Position numbers and translations under genes: made by a program | Shown here: positions 49,164 to 61,139 of the stretch, piece by piece | Numbering within the stretch: position 1 is the stretch's first letter | How the letters are laid out: each line of letters begins with the position of its first letter | NCBI RefSeq assembly: GCF_025698545.1 | Contig: NC_068569.1 | Span: 13,950,001 to 14,014,000, forward strand | DNA: 64,000 nt | Direction of reading: 5' to 3' | From: Gossypium raimondii | Taxonomy: Eukaryota > Streptophyta > Magnoliopsida > Malvales > Malvaceae | Notes under the pieces: model-generated | The model's input: only the letters and a program-made list of their open reading frames with translations | Database searches by the model: none | Told to the model about the DNA's origin: nothing

Positions 49164-49538
49164 TAATTATTTCAGTCGTGGTTGCCTTGGCCTTTTTATA
49201 TTTAGTTTCTCAGGGTGAAAATAAAAGGTGGGGTTCAACTTGCCAGATGGCAAGCTGACGCACCATCTGACGTAAAAACTATTGAAAAATTAAATCCCGT
49301 CAAATTATGAAAAATCCAAAATTGTAATATGTATGCTCCAGCTATCTGGTCTACGTTCCAAACCCCTTTTTATTGGCGACCCCTTTGCACCGGCAAGAAG
49401 ACTTGAAAGACTTTGTAACACATATTAAACACCTTCCCAATTCTCATCTCTCCATTTTCTTTTTCTTCTTTCAACTCCCCATCTTTAATTTGGTCTCTTT
49501 GATCTGGTTTAAGTCTTGTTACTGTTGTTAGGTTATTT

Positions 49539-51795
49539 ATGGAGAAGGGATGGGGCCTTACCCTTGGTAATTCTGATCCTGTGTCTAGTTTCTTCCACAA
49601 CAAAACTAATTCCACCGCTGGACCTGTCTTCAGGTTAAAACAGCACCCAGACATGTTACAATTCCCTGTTAGCCTTGCTGGCTCCAGGGAGGACCGCCCT
49701 GGAACCTCCTCTTCCTCCTCACCTGCCTCCGATGACAACCGGGTGGCGGTTGATGAGGTCGACTTTTTCTCCAATAAGAAACACGGGGTTGTTGATGAAA
49801 AGAAAACCGGTACTGTCATCGTCAAGACGGAGACTACTTCTCATGGTGGAGACGGTCCAAGCTCTGATCATTTGGATGTAAATGTAAGTGTTTTATTTTT
49901 TATTCTTCTTTTAAAAAATCGTAAAAAACAATTAATTTACAGTTAGACAAGATTATTGACGATGAAGCTTGTTTTGTTTTGTTTCTAACTATAGACTGGG
50001 TTGCATCTTCTTACGGTTGATGATGGGAAATCATCGGAAACGGAGGATAAGCGAGAAAAGAATGCGGTACGAGGATGTCTCTAAACGTGAAACTTTTTTT
50101 TTTTCTTGTTTTTTGGTTCTATATGAATCGTCAAGCTAGCTACATATATGCCCAAGGAATCTTCGCCCACTGAATGACAATTTTTTCACTTGATTTCAGC
50201 TGGCGGAATTACAAGCTGAGTTCAAACGTGTGAATGTTGAAAATCAGAAGTTAAGAAACATGATTAGTCATGTCAGCAACAACTACACTGCTCTCCAGAT
50301 GCACCTTGTCACCTTAATGCAACAACACAGGAACCGTGAAGCCAAAAACACCCAAGAACATGAGGTGATTTTACAATTCTTCTCTCACGTTAGTATTCTT
50401 TTTAGGATCATAGGAACTGAGCAAAACATAGATATCTAGTATCAGTTGTTATTCAAATTGGTGACATAAATATCTTGGATGGATTCAGATTCAAGAAGTG
50501 AAATCCGAAGTTAAAAAAGATGAGGTGGTAGTGCCTAGACAATTTATGGAACTAGTCCCACATTCAGGCACAGCTGAAACAGATGAGATGACTCATCCTT
50601 CATCAGAAGAAAGAACGCGTTCAGGGTCTCCTCCGAACAACGTGGAAGTTGCATCCAAGGATTCTATCAAAGGCAACAATGAAATTTCTCAGTTTAATCA
50701 GGAGGAGCGGGATGGCAAGAGAATTGATAGAGAAGAAAGCCCAGAATCTGATGGCTGGGGTCCTAACAAAGCCCAAAAGCTGAATCCTGCAAAGCCAATT
50801 GAACAATCTACAGAGGCCACCATGAGGAAAGCTCGTGTTTCTGTTCGAGCTCGATCGGAAGCTCCCATGGTATGTTATTGTGAAGATTCCAATCGATGGA
50901 TATGAAGTTATTGTTAAATTGTTTGGAAACTAATCTATTGATTTGTTAATCTGATACAGATCAGTGATGGGTGTCAATGGAGAAAATATGGACAAAAGAT
51001 GGCGAAAGGAAACCCCTGTCCTCGAGCTTATTACCGATGCACCATGGCAGTTGGTTGTCCTGTCCGAAAACAAGTACTTTTCAATCTTTTTCAATGATGT
51101 CTTGTTTTGAACTTTGCCTAGATTTATTTGTTTCAAGGCCAGAAACTGATTGGTATATTCACGGTGATGATCAGGTTCAACGCTGCGCTGAAGATAGAAC
51201 AATATTGATAACAACATACGAGGGCAACCACAATCACCCACTTCCTCCAGCTGCCATGGCAATGGCATCAACAACATCAGCAGCAGCTAGCATGTTGCTT
51301 TCAGGGTCAATGCCCAGTGCAGATGGGATCATGAACCCAAATTTGCTTGCCAGGACCATCCTTCCATCCTCCAGCATGGCAACCATTTCAGCTTCCGCTC
51401 CATTCCCAACTGTAACATTGGACCTTACTCAATCACCCAATCCTCTTAAATTCCAAAGACCGCCTCCCCAATTCGATGGCCCTTTTCCGGGCCAACCCCA
51501 AAACTTAGCCTCACTTTCTTCCCCTCAATTGCCTCAAGCTTTTGGTCAACCACCGTTTAATCAGTCAAAATTCTCAGGCCTGCAGTTGTCTAAAGACATG
51601 GGGTCTTCACAGTTGGGCCACCCACAATTGCAGCAGCCTCAGCTTCCCACGCTGGCCGACAAAGTAAGCGCTGCCACTGCTGCTATCACCAATGATCCCA
51701 GTTTCACCGCCGCCCTCGCTGCTGCCATCACCTCCATTATTGGTGGTGCTCACCCAAATACTAGCAGCAACACTTCCAACAACGACAACAAGTAA
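49539..51795 (+). CDS. WRKY transcription factor, group IIb (WRKY6/31/42-like), 565 aa
   Basis: Six exons with GT-AG borders and matching phases: 49539-49883, 49995-50066, 50200-50364, 50489-50869, 50960-51073 and 51175-51795. Exon 3 encodes a Leu/hydrophobic-repeat coiled coil ([20 protein letters not shown]) typical of group IIb. The DNA-binding domain has WRKYGQK at about 328-334 and a C-X5-C-X23-H-X-H zinc finger (Cys348, Cys354, His378, His380). The intron between PVRKQ and VQRC, inside the zinc finger, is the known group IIb position. The C-terminus has the family's Ala-rich block ([20 protein letters not shown]). It binds W-box (TTGAC) DNA in the nucleus. WRKY6/31/42 homologues act in senescence, defence and phosphate responses, so the role here is inferred from family. 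The ATG at 49539 gives the MEKGWGLTL start seen in such proteins. Confidence 0.95.
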
Positions 51796-54700
51796 TGCCA
51801 ACACCACAAGGAGCAGTCAATAGATCAGTAGGTTTTTTTCCCCGTAAATTATTTAGGGACGACTTCTTTATTGAACCCAATTTCCTTGTTATTTTTATTT
51901 TTTTCTCAGTGTTCTTTAATTGGGGGATTAGGTGGAGATTACATGTTTATATCTTTTTGTACTTTGTTATGGGAGAGGGTTAGTAAACCGTACACAAACT
52001 TCATTCTTTTTTCTTATTGCTGCTTCATTTCAATAATCCAATTCAGAATTTCCAAGTAAAACTACACAGAAAAACATGACCATAATTTCCTTTTCCAAGG
52101 CGTAATGCATCTAATTTCTTAAATCCATTTTTTAACTTATTTGTCAAGAACAATAAACAATAATATCTTCACAACAAGGTAAAATGATTGAATGCTACAT
52201 TTACAAGAAAACAAAAGATTAATCTTAAAGAATAATAATAATAAAAATAAAAAGATTTTTACAACAAACGTAAAAATAAGATTCCTAGAAAAAAAAACAA
52301 AATGAATAATTCCTCAATTGGAATATTATTATGTTCTGTCATAAACAGTCAAGAAAATACGGCTACCACCGTTTGACACGTAAATCATTTGTACGAGAAG
52401 AACCAGATGAGAACCAAGACAGTGGACGTTAGAACGAGACTTCCAGGCAACAACGTGATTGCATTGAAACGAAAATAAAAGAAAACTGAAGGGGATAATT
52501 ATTACCATTAATTATCTTTGGGGTTGGTTAGAGGTCAAACATGTTCAATGAAGAAGATGTCGGGTAGTAGTATCGTGGATTGTGGTGAGGAACAATTTAT
52601 TTTATTGGACAAGTGAGATACGATTGTTGACTTTTGGATCCCATCCCACTTGATTGACATATGATCCAGACCTGCCATGTTCCACGGAGGGGGAAGGGGG
52701 GGGGGGGGAACCCTAATGTCGAACTTCGTGGGCATGGTGTAAGTCGCACCGTACCTCAGCCACCGTACAATTTCTAATAAGTATTTCATAAAGTTTATCA
52801 ACTTAGAGCCTTCAGCGTGGGATTCATCACGCCCCCACGTGCTTCCATGTGAACGTACCAGCCCTCTCTCGATCCTTTAATGCTTTCTTCTAGTTCTAGG
52901 GACTTTTATTATAAATTTAGAGATGGATAAATTAAGATGGTGAAATCTGTTGCACCATGCATGAGTTTCAAGCCGCCTAGCTAGAATGGTGTTAGTACAA
53001 AGTGGGTGTGATGGCATTGATTACATCAATCCTATCATTGTCACGTAAAGTAATAATGTTGCATGAATTCCGTGTGGCGCCAGCGTCGGAGATTTTAGGT
53101 TTCAAAGGGTACTTAATATTAAACTTGAAAGATAAAAGGCAGCCATCACATGGTATAATTTCAAGTCCCAATGTTGAATGTCAAGACTTGAGACTTTATA
53201 AAACAAACTAGATTTGTATATTGTCATTACTTATCTCTAATTTCATTTCCTTTTATTTTTCTCAAGTGGAACAAATTCCACCGCCTTTGTTTTAATCTAC
53301 GAATGGGGATAAGATCTTTTTATTATAACAGAGAAAAAGAAACATCTTTCCCTTTTAAAAGTACAATTGCGTCAAAACTCATATGGTACAATACAACTAA
53401 ATATTTGATCTAGTGGCAGTCTCGCAGCGTATGGGAGGTCCAGAGTCATGCTCCACCTAAAATGGTAATTATATTTTGATATTTTAAAAATAATAAAAGT
53501 TTAATTTAATTCTTTAAAATATTATAAAAATATAAACTATTAAAACAATAAAATTATATTTTTAGTATACAATTTAATTTCAGTTCCTAAAAATATTTCA
53601 GCCCCGCCACTTTTTAGCAGCATCGTATGTTCATCTAAAAAATTTAAATCCCAGGATTGAATTATAGGAACAACTCTATGAATTGCTAATAATTTGTTTT
53701 TACTAAATATGCATGAATTAACTGTAAGTGTATAAAAAAAAGAAAAAATACAATAATAGGTAAATTCCAGTTAATATTCAGCCCTCCATATATATTGTCT
53801 TAGTTTATATGTATGTATTTATGTTCTTTAATAAGATTTAGAAACAATTAATTTCGTAATATAATGATAAAAGATTTTATTGAAAAATGTACCAATTAAC
53901 ATTGGATCTTGAATTTAATCTCCCATTCCCAATTTTTTAAAAAAACCCTCAAGTTTAGAGTATGTTTATGGGAAGAGAGGCTCTCTCTATTTGGGAAGGT
54001 AAGGATGTGCATATTTTATATTATATATAAGTCCGTTTTATATTAAACAAATGGATTCAATAGAAAAGCGATATAATGGGCTAAAGCAAATATATATATA
54101 TATATATATTATGAATTTAAATAGTATAAATATTACAATTAATAAAAACACTTTGAACATCCAATAGAATGTTTGTTATTATGTTTTTAATTTGTGTTGT
54201 TATTAATATTATTTTTAATGTGATATTGCCATTGTATTTTTTTCACACAAAAAAAAAGTTACAAATTTTAATTAATTCAATCCAGTTAATTATTTTTGAA
54301 AAGGTTTCGGTACAATCGAGTCCAAGTTGTGGTCTATTGGTCTGGTGTTCACTTTCTTCATAAATAACCTGGGTTCGATTCACAATTGTACCAAAAACTT
54401 TGATTAATTGTAACATCATTAACACCCTAAATCGAGATTAGTGCTAATACAAGATGGCATGTGTTAGAATTTCGAAATGAAATAAAATAGGAATTACTAG
54501 TCTTAGTAGATAAGATAGTTGGATACTGGAAGAAATTGAAAAGAATTATGTATTGAGAGAAATAAATCTAAGCTATTGACTAAATTGTAAATGAGTAAAA
54601 ATTGATGGGGCTAAAATGGAATTAAGTAAAAGTAGGGGTTAAAATATAAATTTAAAAAGTTGAAGGATCAAAAGTAAAATATTCTAAAAGTGGAAAGGAC

Positions 54701-55079
54701 CAAATTATAAATAAATTAGTAAGTAGGGACTAAATAATAATTTAAGTGTAGTGATATATGGAAGTAAAGTGAATTTTAAAGTGAGAATATAGTGACTAAT
54801 AAAATGGGTGAAATTGTAAAATATGCAAAATAGAAAAGTAAGGTAAATCAATGTTTTGATGTTGGAACTAAGCATTATCAGAAAGTGAGAAAGTGTGTTA
54901 TGTTTCATATATGAGGAAATAGTATTATAGTGTTTATTGAATTTTTATAATAAGGATTAAATTGAAAAGAATTTAAAATATGTAATGTTTTGAAAGGTAA
55001 AGGTGAAGCTAATTTTGTTATATTTGTCCATGTAAACAAGATATGAACTAGTAGGATATAAATGACATGCCTTTAGAAA
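51796..55079. other. Gene-poor interval
   Basis: The WRKY 3' region, a poly-G run at about 52697-52708, and AT-rich DNA. At about 53400-53620 there are phrases (CCCCGCCACTTTTTAGCAG) resembling dispersed plant repeats. A tRNA-like segment at 54309-54393 is listed separately. Confidence 0.45.
54309..54393 (+). repeat. tRNA-like segment, probable SINE head
   Basis: A-box-like TGGTCTATTGGT (54330) and B-box-like GGGTTCGATTC (54371) are spaced about as in a tRNA-type Pol III promoter. GGTACAAT at 54309 and ATTGTACC at 54386 are exact complements. The T-stem pairs poorly and the D-region carries extra bases, so it is not a functional tRNA; a tRNA-derived SINE remnant is more likely. Confidence 0.4.
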
Positions 55080-55084
55080 ATATC

Positions 55085-56377
55085 TGTAACACCCCTTACC
55101 CGTATTTGACACCGGAATAGGGTACGAGGCATTACTAGAACACATACACTTATAAACATGTTAAACCGAGTTATAAAATTTCATTCAAATTTAAACTCTT
55201 CAAATTTTTAACATGCTTTTATAAATCTTCACGTTATAACTTCAAAATACTATATTTGTAACAAATAGGGCTTCTGAGACCCAATACATACTCATGCAAT
55301 CCAATACTTCATTTCCATTTCATTTAATTCACGATTCTCCTGTTCACGATTCAATTCAATTTCTCAATCCAATACACATTTCAATACCATAATAATTCAC
55401 GTACAGTTCAATTTCATTATGTTCAATACTAATACATATTTATCGTTTAACTTAACGTCCCCTTTTTGCGTCATTTTACACTTCAAGCATGAACTTAGTA
55501 TTTTGTTTCCTTTCCACTCCCGTTTCCTATGCATATCACACTATTCATTCCAGTCCAAAAATCATACTTTGGAAAAATTACATTTTTGCCCCTAAACTTT
55601 TGCATATTTACACTTTTTCCCCAAAGTTCGGAAATTAAACTTCATCTCTTATTCTTATGTTTTATGACATACTGAACAATTTTCCCTTCTATGGCAACAT
55701 CAAATTCCCACTCTAACACTTACTTATGAACATTAGGTATTTTTACCGATTATGTCGTTTTACTCGTTTTCACTTAAAAACGCTTAGCAAAAGTTGTTTA
55801 ACATAGTTTTTAGCTTCATATTCTACCATAAAACATCAAAATAAACACATTTCACCTATGAGTATTTTTCCAAATATAAACCCTAGGTTAAATTATTGTT
55901 AAAAATAGCTAAATCAAATTACCGGGACTCCAAAAACGTAAAGAACATTAAAAATATGGAGCTTGGAAGCTTGAAAACCCTAACCATGGCTTCCCCCTTG
56001 CTAACCAAAATGCCCTTAATTAAAAAAACTTTGGAAACATGCCTAACCATGTCCATTTTTGTCCATCAACTTAACCAATGGTCTAATTATCATATAAAGA
56101 CCTCCAATTTAAAATTTCATAACAATTGGACACCTCTAACATATAAAACTCAAATTTTGTACTTTTTACAATTTAGTCCTTTTGACTAAATTGAGTCCCC
56201 AAACGTCAAAATTTTCAAACAAAATTTTCACGAAATTTTCAAATGAAATTTTGACTAAATTTTCACGAAATTTTCGTGAAATCGTAGACCATAAAAAATA
56301 TAATAAAAATAAATTTTCTCTCGAATTTGTGGTCCCGAAACCACTATTCCGACTAGCCCCAAATTCGGGCTGTTACA
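55085..56377. mobile_element. LTR-type element, probable solo LTR or short derivative (1.3 kb)
   Basis: Starts TGTAACACCCCTTACCCGTA and ends TCGGGCTGTTACA, with exact 5-bp duplications ATATC (55080-55084, 56378-56382). The ends match those of the elements at 1110 and 5188, including GTGGTCCCGAAACCACTATT, but it is much shorter and has no minisatellite. There is no coding. It is probably the same Ty3/gypsy-like LTR clade; the ends look whole. Confidence 0.75.
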
Positions 56378-56382
56378 ATATC

Positions 56383-58150
56383 TAGTGCGCTCTCTATTTT
56401 ATTAATGCATTTTAGTGCCACTGTTTTGTTTATGCACTTTGGTGCTTCTCTACATTAATTTCCGTATATCCCGCATGTTCTGTTAACTCTACATTAGGCA
56501 TATGTTAAATATTAAAGGACACAATAAAACAATGATGAATATGACAAGGTTATAAGTAATTGAAAGAAAATAATAATGAATTAAATTATATTAAATAGGA
56601 TATAACAAGCAGTTCTAATGTTATCAAGTTCAAAACTTATGTAATATAATATTAATATACATTGTTTATATTTATTTAATGTAAAGGTAGGATTAATTCT
56701 TGTCGATTTACTAAGCTTTCATAAGCTTAACGCGTTATTTTCTAGTGTGTAGGTAAAAGATTATTTTGAAATGTTATATCAAGGATTCGATTTCGACACA
56801 TCTCAAGATATGGAAGTAAGAATATATATTACGGTATTAGCTATGGTGTAATGAATTTAGTTGGGATATGTCTTGAACAGACGATGAATAATATGATAAT
56901 TATAAGGTATTGCATGGTTTATGAATCTTGGTTAATGTTGGAATTGATTGTGGACAATTCAATATGATGAAGTGTTTAAAATCATATTTTTCAGGTCCCT
57001 TATCTCAGGCCTCGAGACATAAAAATTTCGAAGCTAAAAATCTACAATAATAGAGTCATGTCTCAAGACATACTGAACTTTGTCGCAAGGCAAAAACTCT
57101 ATTATCTTGACACCTATACTCATTTGTCTCGAGATAGGACAATTTTGAAGCCAAATATCTACAATGCCATGATAATGTCTCAAGACAGTCAAATCTTGGT
57201 CTCGAGGCATATAAGCCTGCGATTGAAAATTTTTAATTGAGTTAAAAGAGACTCGAAATGAATTTGATATGAAATTATACTTTAACATTCGTCTAATTAT
57301 GTCCTTAAAAGTGTAACGTGACTTTGGTAAAAGTTTAAATTATAAGTATTTGATATTGTAAAACAATGTTCAATATTAAATGAAATATTTATTACTTGAG
57401 CTTCCTCAAATAAAGAGTATTAATTAATTCAACTAATGATAATTCGATTTGATTAATAACGGACGTGATTGGTTGAACACCCAGAGCAGGTGATGCATAT
57501 TACCCATGGGCTTAAATAAGAAGAGGAGTGAAAAAAATTAATAGAAGTTTAAATGGGTGCACTTCACTACTACAATTATATCAAGGTTTTCTAAGCCAGG
57601 TTAGGTCCAGGCTATGGATATGGGCTTTTGCATAATATGCAATAAGTTTCGAAGCGTTGACCGTCAATAAAGGTGGACTTAACCTTGGAAATTAAATTGA
57701 TGGCTTTCCATCGTGATCTGGTTCTGTCGCATGCATTATTAAGTTGTTCAAAATTCTTTCCAACTTACCCGAAGCTTTCAAGGGTCTTAATTTCCATCAT
57801 GTTGAACCTGAAATCTAACTCATTTGTTCCTTTCGTGATCTTAATTAGCAGTAATGCATGTTATCAAGATGAGATGACATGATGACGATGATGAAAAAGA
57901 GACAGTAATGAAGAGTAATGGAGGGGTTCTTGCTCTTCCAGTTTGACTTTCTCAGGGGCAATGCTAGGAACGCAGTATGCTATCTCAATGCAGTACTATT
58001 TTTAAAATTACATTTTACATACATAGAGGAAATAAAACCAAATAATAAATTTAAACATCTGCGAGTACATCAATGATGCTTCGCCTTTTATTTTTTACTT
58101 ATTACTGATACACAAATATTCCGAAGCTATAATAAAACCGAAACTCGATC
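56383..58150. other. Intergenic interval
   Basis: AT-rich DNA with a palindrome cluster at 57008-57209 (listed separately). From about 57730 it is the 3' flank of the STIG1-like duplication unit. Confidence 0.45.
57008..57209. repeat. Cluster of six TGTCTCGAGACA-like palindromes
   Basis: Near-palindromic 12-mers occur at 57008 (GGCCTCGAGACA), 57059 (TGTCTCAAGACA), 57081 (TGTCGCAAGGCA), 57125 (TGTCTCGAGATA), 57176 (TGTCTCAAGACA) and 57198 (GGTCTCGAGGCA). Longer blocks such as AAATCTACAAT also recur at about 57038 and 57147, so this is a degenerate tandem repeat built on the palindrome. Confidence 0.7.
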
Positions 58151-58223
58151 AATTTCTTCTCCTGCCTGCAACACACTTGGCTCGTCATATCCAAACGAGC
58201 TTAAAATGTGCAGCAGCCAATTT

Positions 58224-58625
58224 TTATGCATAACTGCACATACCATATAGACATGAGCTTCCTTTACCACAATTATTGTTGCATCCTCCACAGTGCTTCT
58301 CGTTGGATAACGGGCTCACGCACTTCCCTTCACAGCAAATCTTGGAGTAGTTACATGTCCTGCCACACCTCCCACAGTTGTATTGGTCTGTCTTGAGGTC
58401 TACGCATCTTCTGTTGCAGCAAAACTGGCCCTTGATGCTGCAAATTTCAGGGCGTTTGTCGCATGTGAAGAAAGGACGAAACCCACCTGCTCCTCCAAAC
58501 GAGGTCGGCATTTGGCTATCTGCCAGACGACGATGATCAGAATTTTCGCTAATGCTGGTGGATAGAGTAATGGCCTCCAAGGCCATTACCATAGCCAACA
58601 TAAAGAAAAGTTTGAGGAATTTCAT
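58224..58625 (-). CDS. STIG1: STIG1-like cysteine-rich secreted protein, copy 1, 133 aa
   Basis: Intronless gene. The N-terminal signal peptide MKFLKLFFMLAMVMALEAIT is followed by a variable linker (STSISENSDHRRLADSQM, then FGGAGGFRPFF). The STIG1 domain with 16 cysteines begins at CDKRPEICSIKGQFCCNRRC. Family motifs NCGRCGRTC, ICCEGKCV, HCGGCNNNCGKGSSC and YGMCSYA are present. STIG1-type proteins are secreted to the apoplast; tomato LeSTIG1 acts in pistil exudate and pollen-tube growth, while others are vegetative, so the role here is not fixed. A TATA box (TATATAAATA) is at 58724-58715, 90 bp before the ATG. First of three tandem copies. The opposite-strand ORF at 58383-58565 is a shadow. 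Confidence 0.93.
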   Translation of the reverse strand: MKFLKLFFMLAMVMALEAITLSTSISENSDHRRLADSQMPTSFGGAGGFRPFFTCDKRPEICSIKGQFCCNRRCVDLKTDQYNCGRCGRTCNYSKICCEGKCVSPLSNEKHCGGCNNNCGKGSSCLYGMCSYA

Positions 58626-58714
58626 GCTTTTCCGAATATGAACTTAAGCTTATAAAAACAGCGGAAATATAGATATGGTTCGGATATGGTGAAGAACGTA
58701 AGCATCCATGGTGG

Positions 58715-58823
58715 TATTTATATAGAAGAAACGAAGCTAGAGGTAATCAGAATTTACTGCAGTGCATGGTATTGGGATCCATGGGAAGCTGCTTTTGGTT
58801 AATTTGTGGGTAGTCTAATCCAA
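58715..58823 (-). promoter_or_regulatory. Promoter of STIG1-like copy 1: TATA plus shared upstream block
   Basis: TATATAAATA at 58724-58715. A block conserved in all three copies lies at 58775-58823 and reads on the plus strand GGATCCATGGGAAGCTGC, then TTTTGGTTAAT and TAGTCTAATCC. Its distance from the TATA box is alike in all copies. Confidence 0.6.
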
Positions 58824-58829
58824 TGAGTA

Positions 58830-60540
58830 CAGGAAATTGAAGTAACCGAAATTAGGCCTCATGAATTAGTGAAGAAAACATGGTTGAAATTTTGGATGTA
58901 GGTAGGCAAATCACCGCTGTTATAATCAGTCTAATAGTAATTTACACTTTCACGAACCTTGAATTTGATATTTCACGGACTTTTTGATGGTCACCTTTTG
59001 AGCTCAAAATATTTACTTTACATTTTGAGTTTGAGTATATGATGAAATTAATTATGCAATAATTTTTTTTTATAAAACGCAAATCAATAAATCAAAGGTT
59101 AACATATATTATAAGTTTTTGTATTTTCATAAATTTAAAATTTATCACTATACTTCTATTTTAGGAATACAATTACTCTTTTTTGATTTCAAATTTTAGG
59201 TTTAGTCATTAATACTATTAAAATTATTTTGTTAAATCCAGTTCATTACAACGTCCTTTATTTAGTTTTAACAATTGGACTTAAATTTTGAAATCTGAAA
59301 AGTAGAGACTAAATTCCTAAAATAAAAATATAGAGACTAAATTACAACTTTGTAATGAGTATAAGAACTTATAACATATTTTCACCTACACCAGATAACA
59401 TATTTCATCAACTTTCCACTCACAAACAAACATAAGCTTTCTAGTTTGTTTGCCAAAAAGAAACTGAACTAGATTATTATAAATGATAGAGCTTGTAAAA
59501 ATTTTTAATTTAACAAAATAATTTTAATAAGTTTAATAATTAAACCTAAATTTTTAAATTTAAAAGTAGCAGCTAAAATTCTAAAATTAAAAATAAAGAG
59601 ATTAAATTTTAAATTTATAAAGAATAAATAAAATTACGACATATTTTAACCTAAAATTAGAGTTAATGAGTATATGTCCATATCATTCAAAATTCTTTCT
59701 ACGTAACCTACCCAAAGTTTTTCAGTTCTTACTCGATCAAACCGAAATTTGATTCATGTTTATGAAAATACAATTGTTGAGTGTTTTTCTTGTGTGTCTT
59801 CGTGTTGAGGAGAATCGTGTATTTATAAGACACGATTATTGTTCATCGAAGTGACGTCTTAGGTAGGTTCCATGCATGCCAACACGTATGCTATCCTAAA
59901 CTTAGCACGTATGCTGTTCTAGACTTAACACATATTCGCTGGTTCACTTGTTTGACTTTGCACCTTCTACCTTCGAACACCTATAGGGACATGTGAACTA
60001 GGCTTACGAGCCCTCCTCTTGAGCCCCTAATATACAAGTCGCGAGTTGATAGTTCAGATTATGTTCAGATTTCAAGTCGGAACATATCATAACAACTATT
60101 GATATTAAAAACTTACTGATTAAGATACTTAATTGTTCCTTTCGAGATCTTAATTTGTAAAGTAGGTTATCAAGAAGAGATCATATTATGAAAAGAGATA
60201 GTACCAAGAATTATGCTGGAATTCTTGTCTTTCCAAATTAAACTGATGCTGGGAGGCCTTTATTGAATTGACTTTCATTACTCTCAGCTCAGGGTTAATG
60301 CTGGGGACGTAGTATGCTATTGCTACCTCAACACATTCCATATTTTTTGTTAGGTTATATGTATATATGGAGATGGAGAAAAATAAAGCTTCTTTAAATA
60401 TCTGCGAGCACATCAATGGTGCATCGCCCTTTATTTATTACTTATTACTGATACACACAATATTCCAGATCTATAATAAAAGGAAACTCGACCTCTTTCA
60501 GCTTTTGAAGCACACTTAGCTCGTCATATCCAAACGAGCT
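58830..60540. other. Intergenic interval with MITE-like repeat
   Basis: Contains an inverted-repeat element at 59096-59387: left end AGGTTAACATATATTATAAG, right end inverted AGGTGAAAATATGTTATAAG. From about 59680 it is the 3' flank of STIG1-like copy 2, matching about 57740 onward. Confidence 0.5.
59096..59387. mobile_element. MITE-like element, ~290 bp
   Basis: The two ends are inverted copies (AGGTTAACATATATTATAAG against AGGTGAAAATATGTTATAAG), with matching inner blocks. No coding; superfamily not assigned. Confidence 0.6.
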
Positions 60541-60550
60541 GCAACCAATT

Positions 60551-60949
60551 TTATGCGTAACTGCACATCCCATATAGACACGAGCTGCCTTTACCACAGT
60601 TATTGTTGCATCCTCCACAGTGCTTCTCGTTGGATAACGGGCTCACGCACTTCCCTTCACAGCAAATCTTGGAATAGCTACATGTCTTGCCACACCTCCC
60701 ACAGTTGAATTGGTCTGTCTTGAGGTCTACGCATCTTCTGTTGCAGCAAAACTGGCCTTTTGTGCCGCACATTTCAGGGCGTTTGTCGCATGTGAAGAAA
60801 GGACGAAACCCACCTGCTCCTCCAAACGAGGTTGCCATTTGGCTATCTGCCAGACGATGATCAGAATTTTCGCTAGTGCTAGCGGAGAGAGTAATGGCCG
60901 CCAAGTCCATTACCATAGCCAACATAAAGAAAAGATTGAGTAACTTCAT
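60551..60949 (-). CDS. STIG1: STIG1-like cysteine-rich secreted protein, copy 2, 132 aa
   Basis: Tandem paralogue of copy 1 with the same layout. I start at the ATG at 60949 (MKLLNLFFMLAMVMDLAAIT), since the frame upstream opens only with TTG. After the signal peptide come SASTSENSDHRLADSQMATS and the 16-cysteine domain, beginning CDKRPEMCGTKGQFCCNRRC. The domain differs from copy 1 at only a few positions (for example MCGTKG for ICSIKG and RCGKTCSYS for RCGRTCNYS). The TATA-like CTATATATA (minus strand TATATATAG) is at 61051-61043, 94 bp before the ATG. Secreted; function unknown beyond the family. Confidence 0.93.
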   Translation of the reverse strand: MKLLNLFFMLAMVMDLAAITLSASTSENSDHRLADSQMATSFGGAGGFRPFFTCDKRPEMCGTKGQFCCNRRCVDLKTDQFNCGRCGKTCSYSKICCEGKCVSPLSNEKHCGGCNNNCGKGSSCLYGMCSYA

Positions 60950-61042
60950 GTCTTTCCGAATATGCAATTAAGCTTATCAAAAAGTTGGTAATGTCGATAT
61001 GAATGGTTTGGATATGGAGAAGAAGGTAAGGATCATGGTAGC

Positions 61043-61135
61043 CTATATATAGAAGAAATCAAAATTTACAGCATTGCTTGGTATTTGGATCCATGGGAAG
61101 CTGCTTTTGGTTAATTACTGGATAGTCTAATCCAA
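61043..61135 (-). promoter_or_regulatory. Promoter of STIG1-like copy 2: TATA plus shared upstream block
   Basis: TATATATAG at 61051-61043 and the conserved block at 61087-61135 (plus strand GGATCCATGGGAAGCTGC, TTTTGGTTAAT, TAGTCTAATCC). Confidence 0.6.
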
Positions 61136-61139
61136 CGGG

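Noticed and set aside
49370-49825. 151-residue minus-strand ORF across the WRKY first exon
   Set aside because: Antisense shadow of the WRKY coding exon and leader; no domain.
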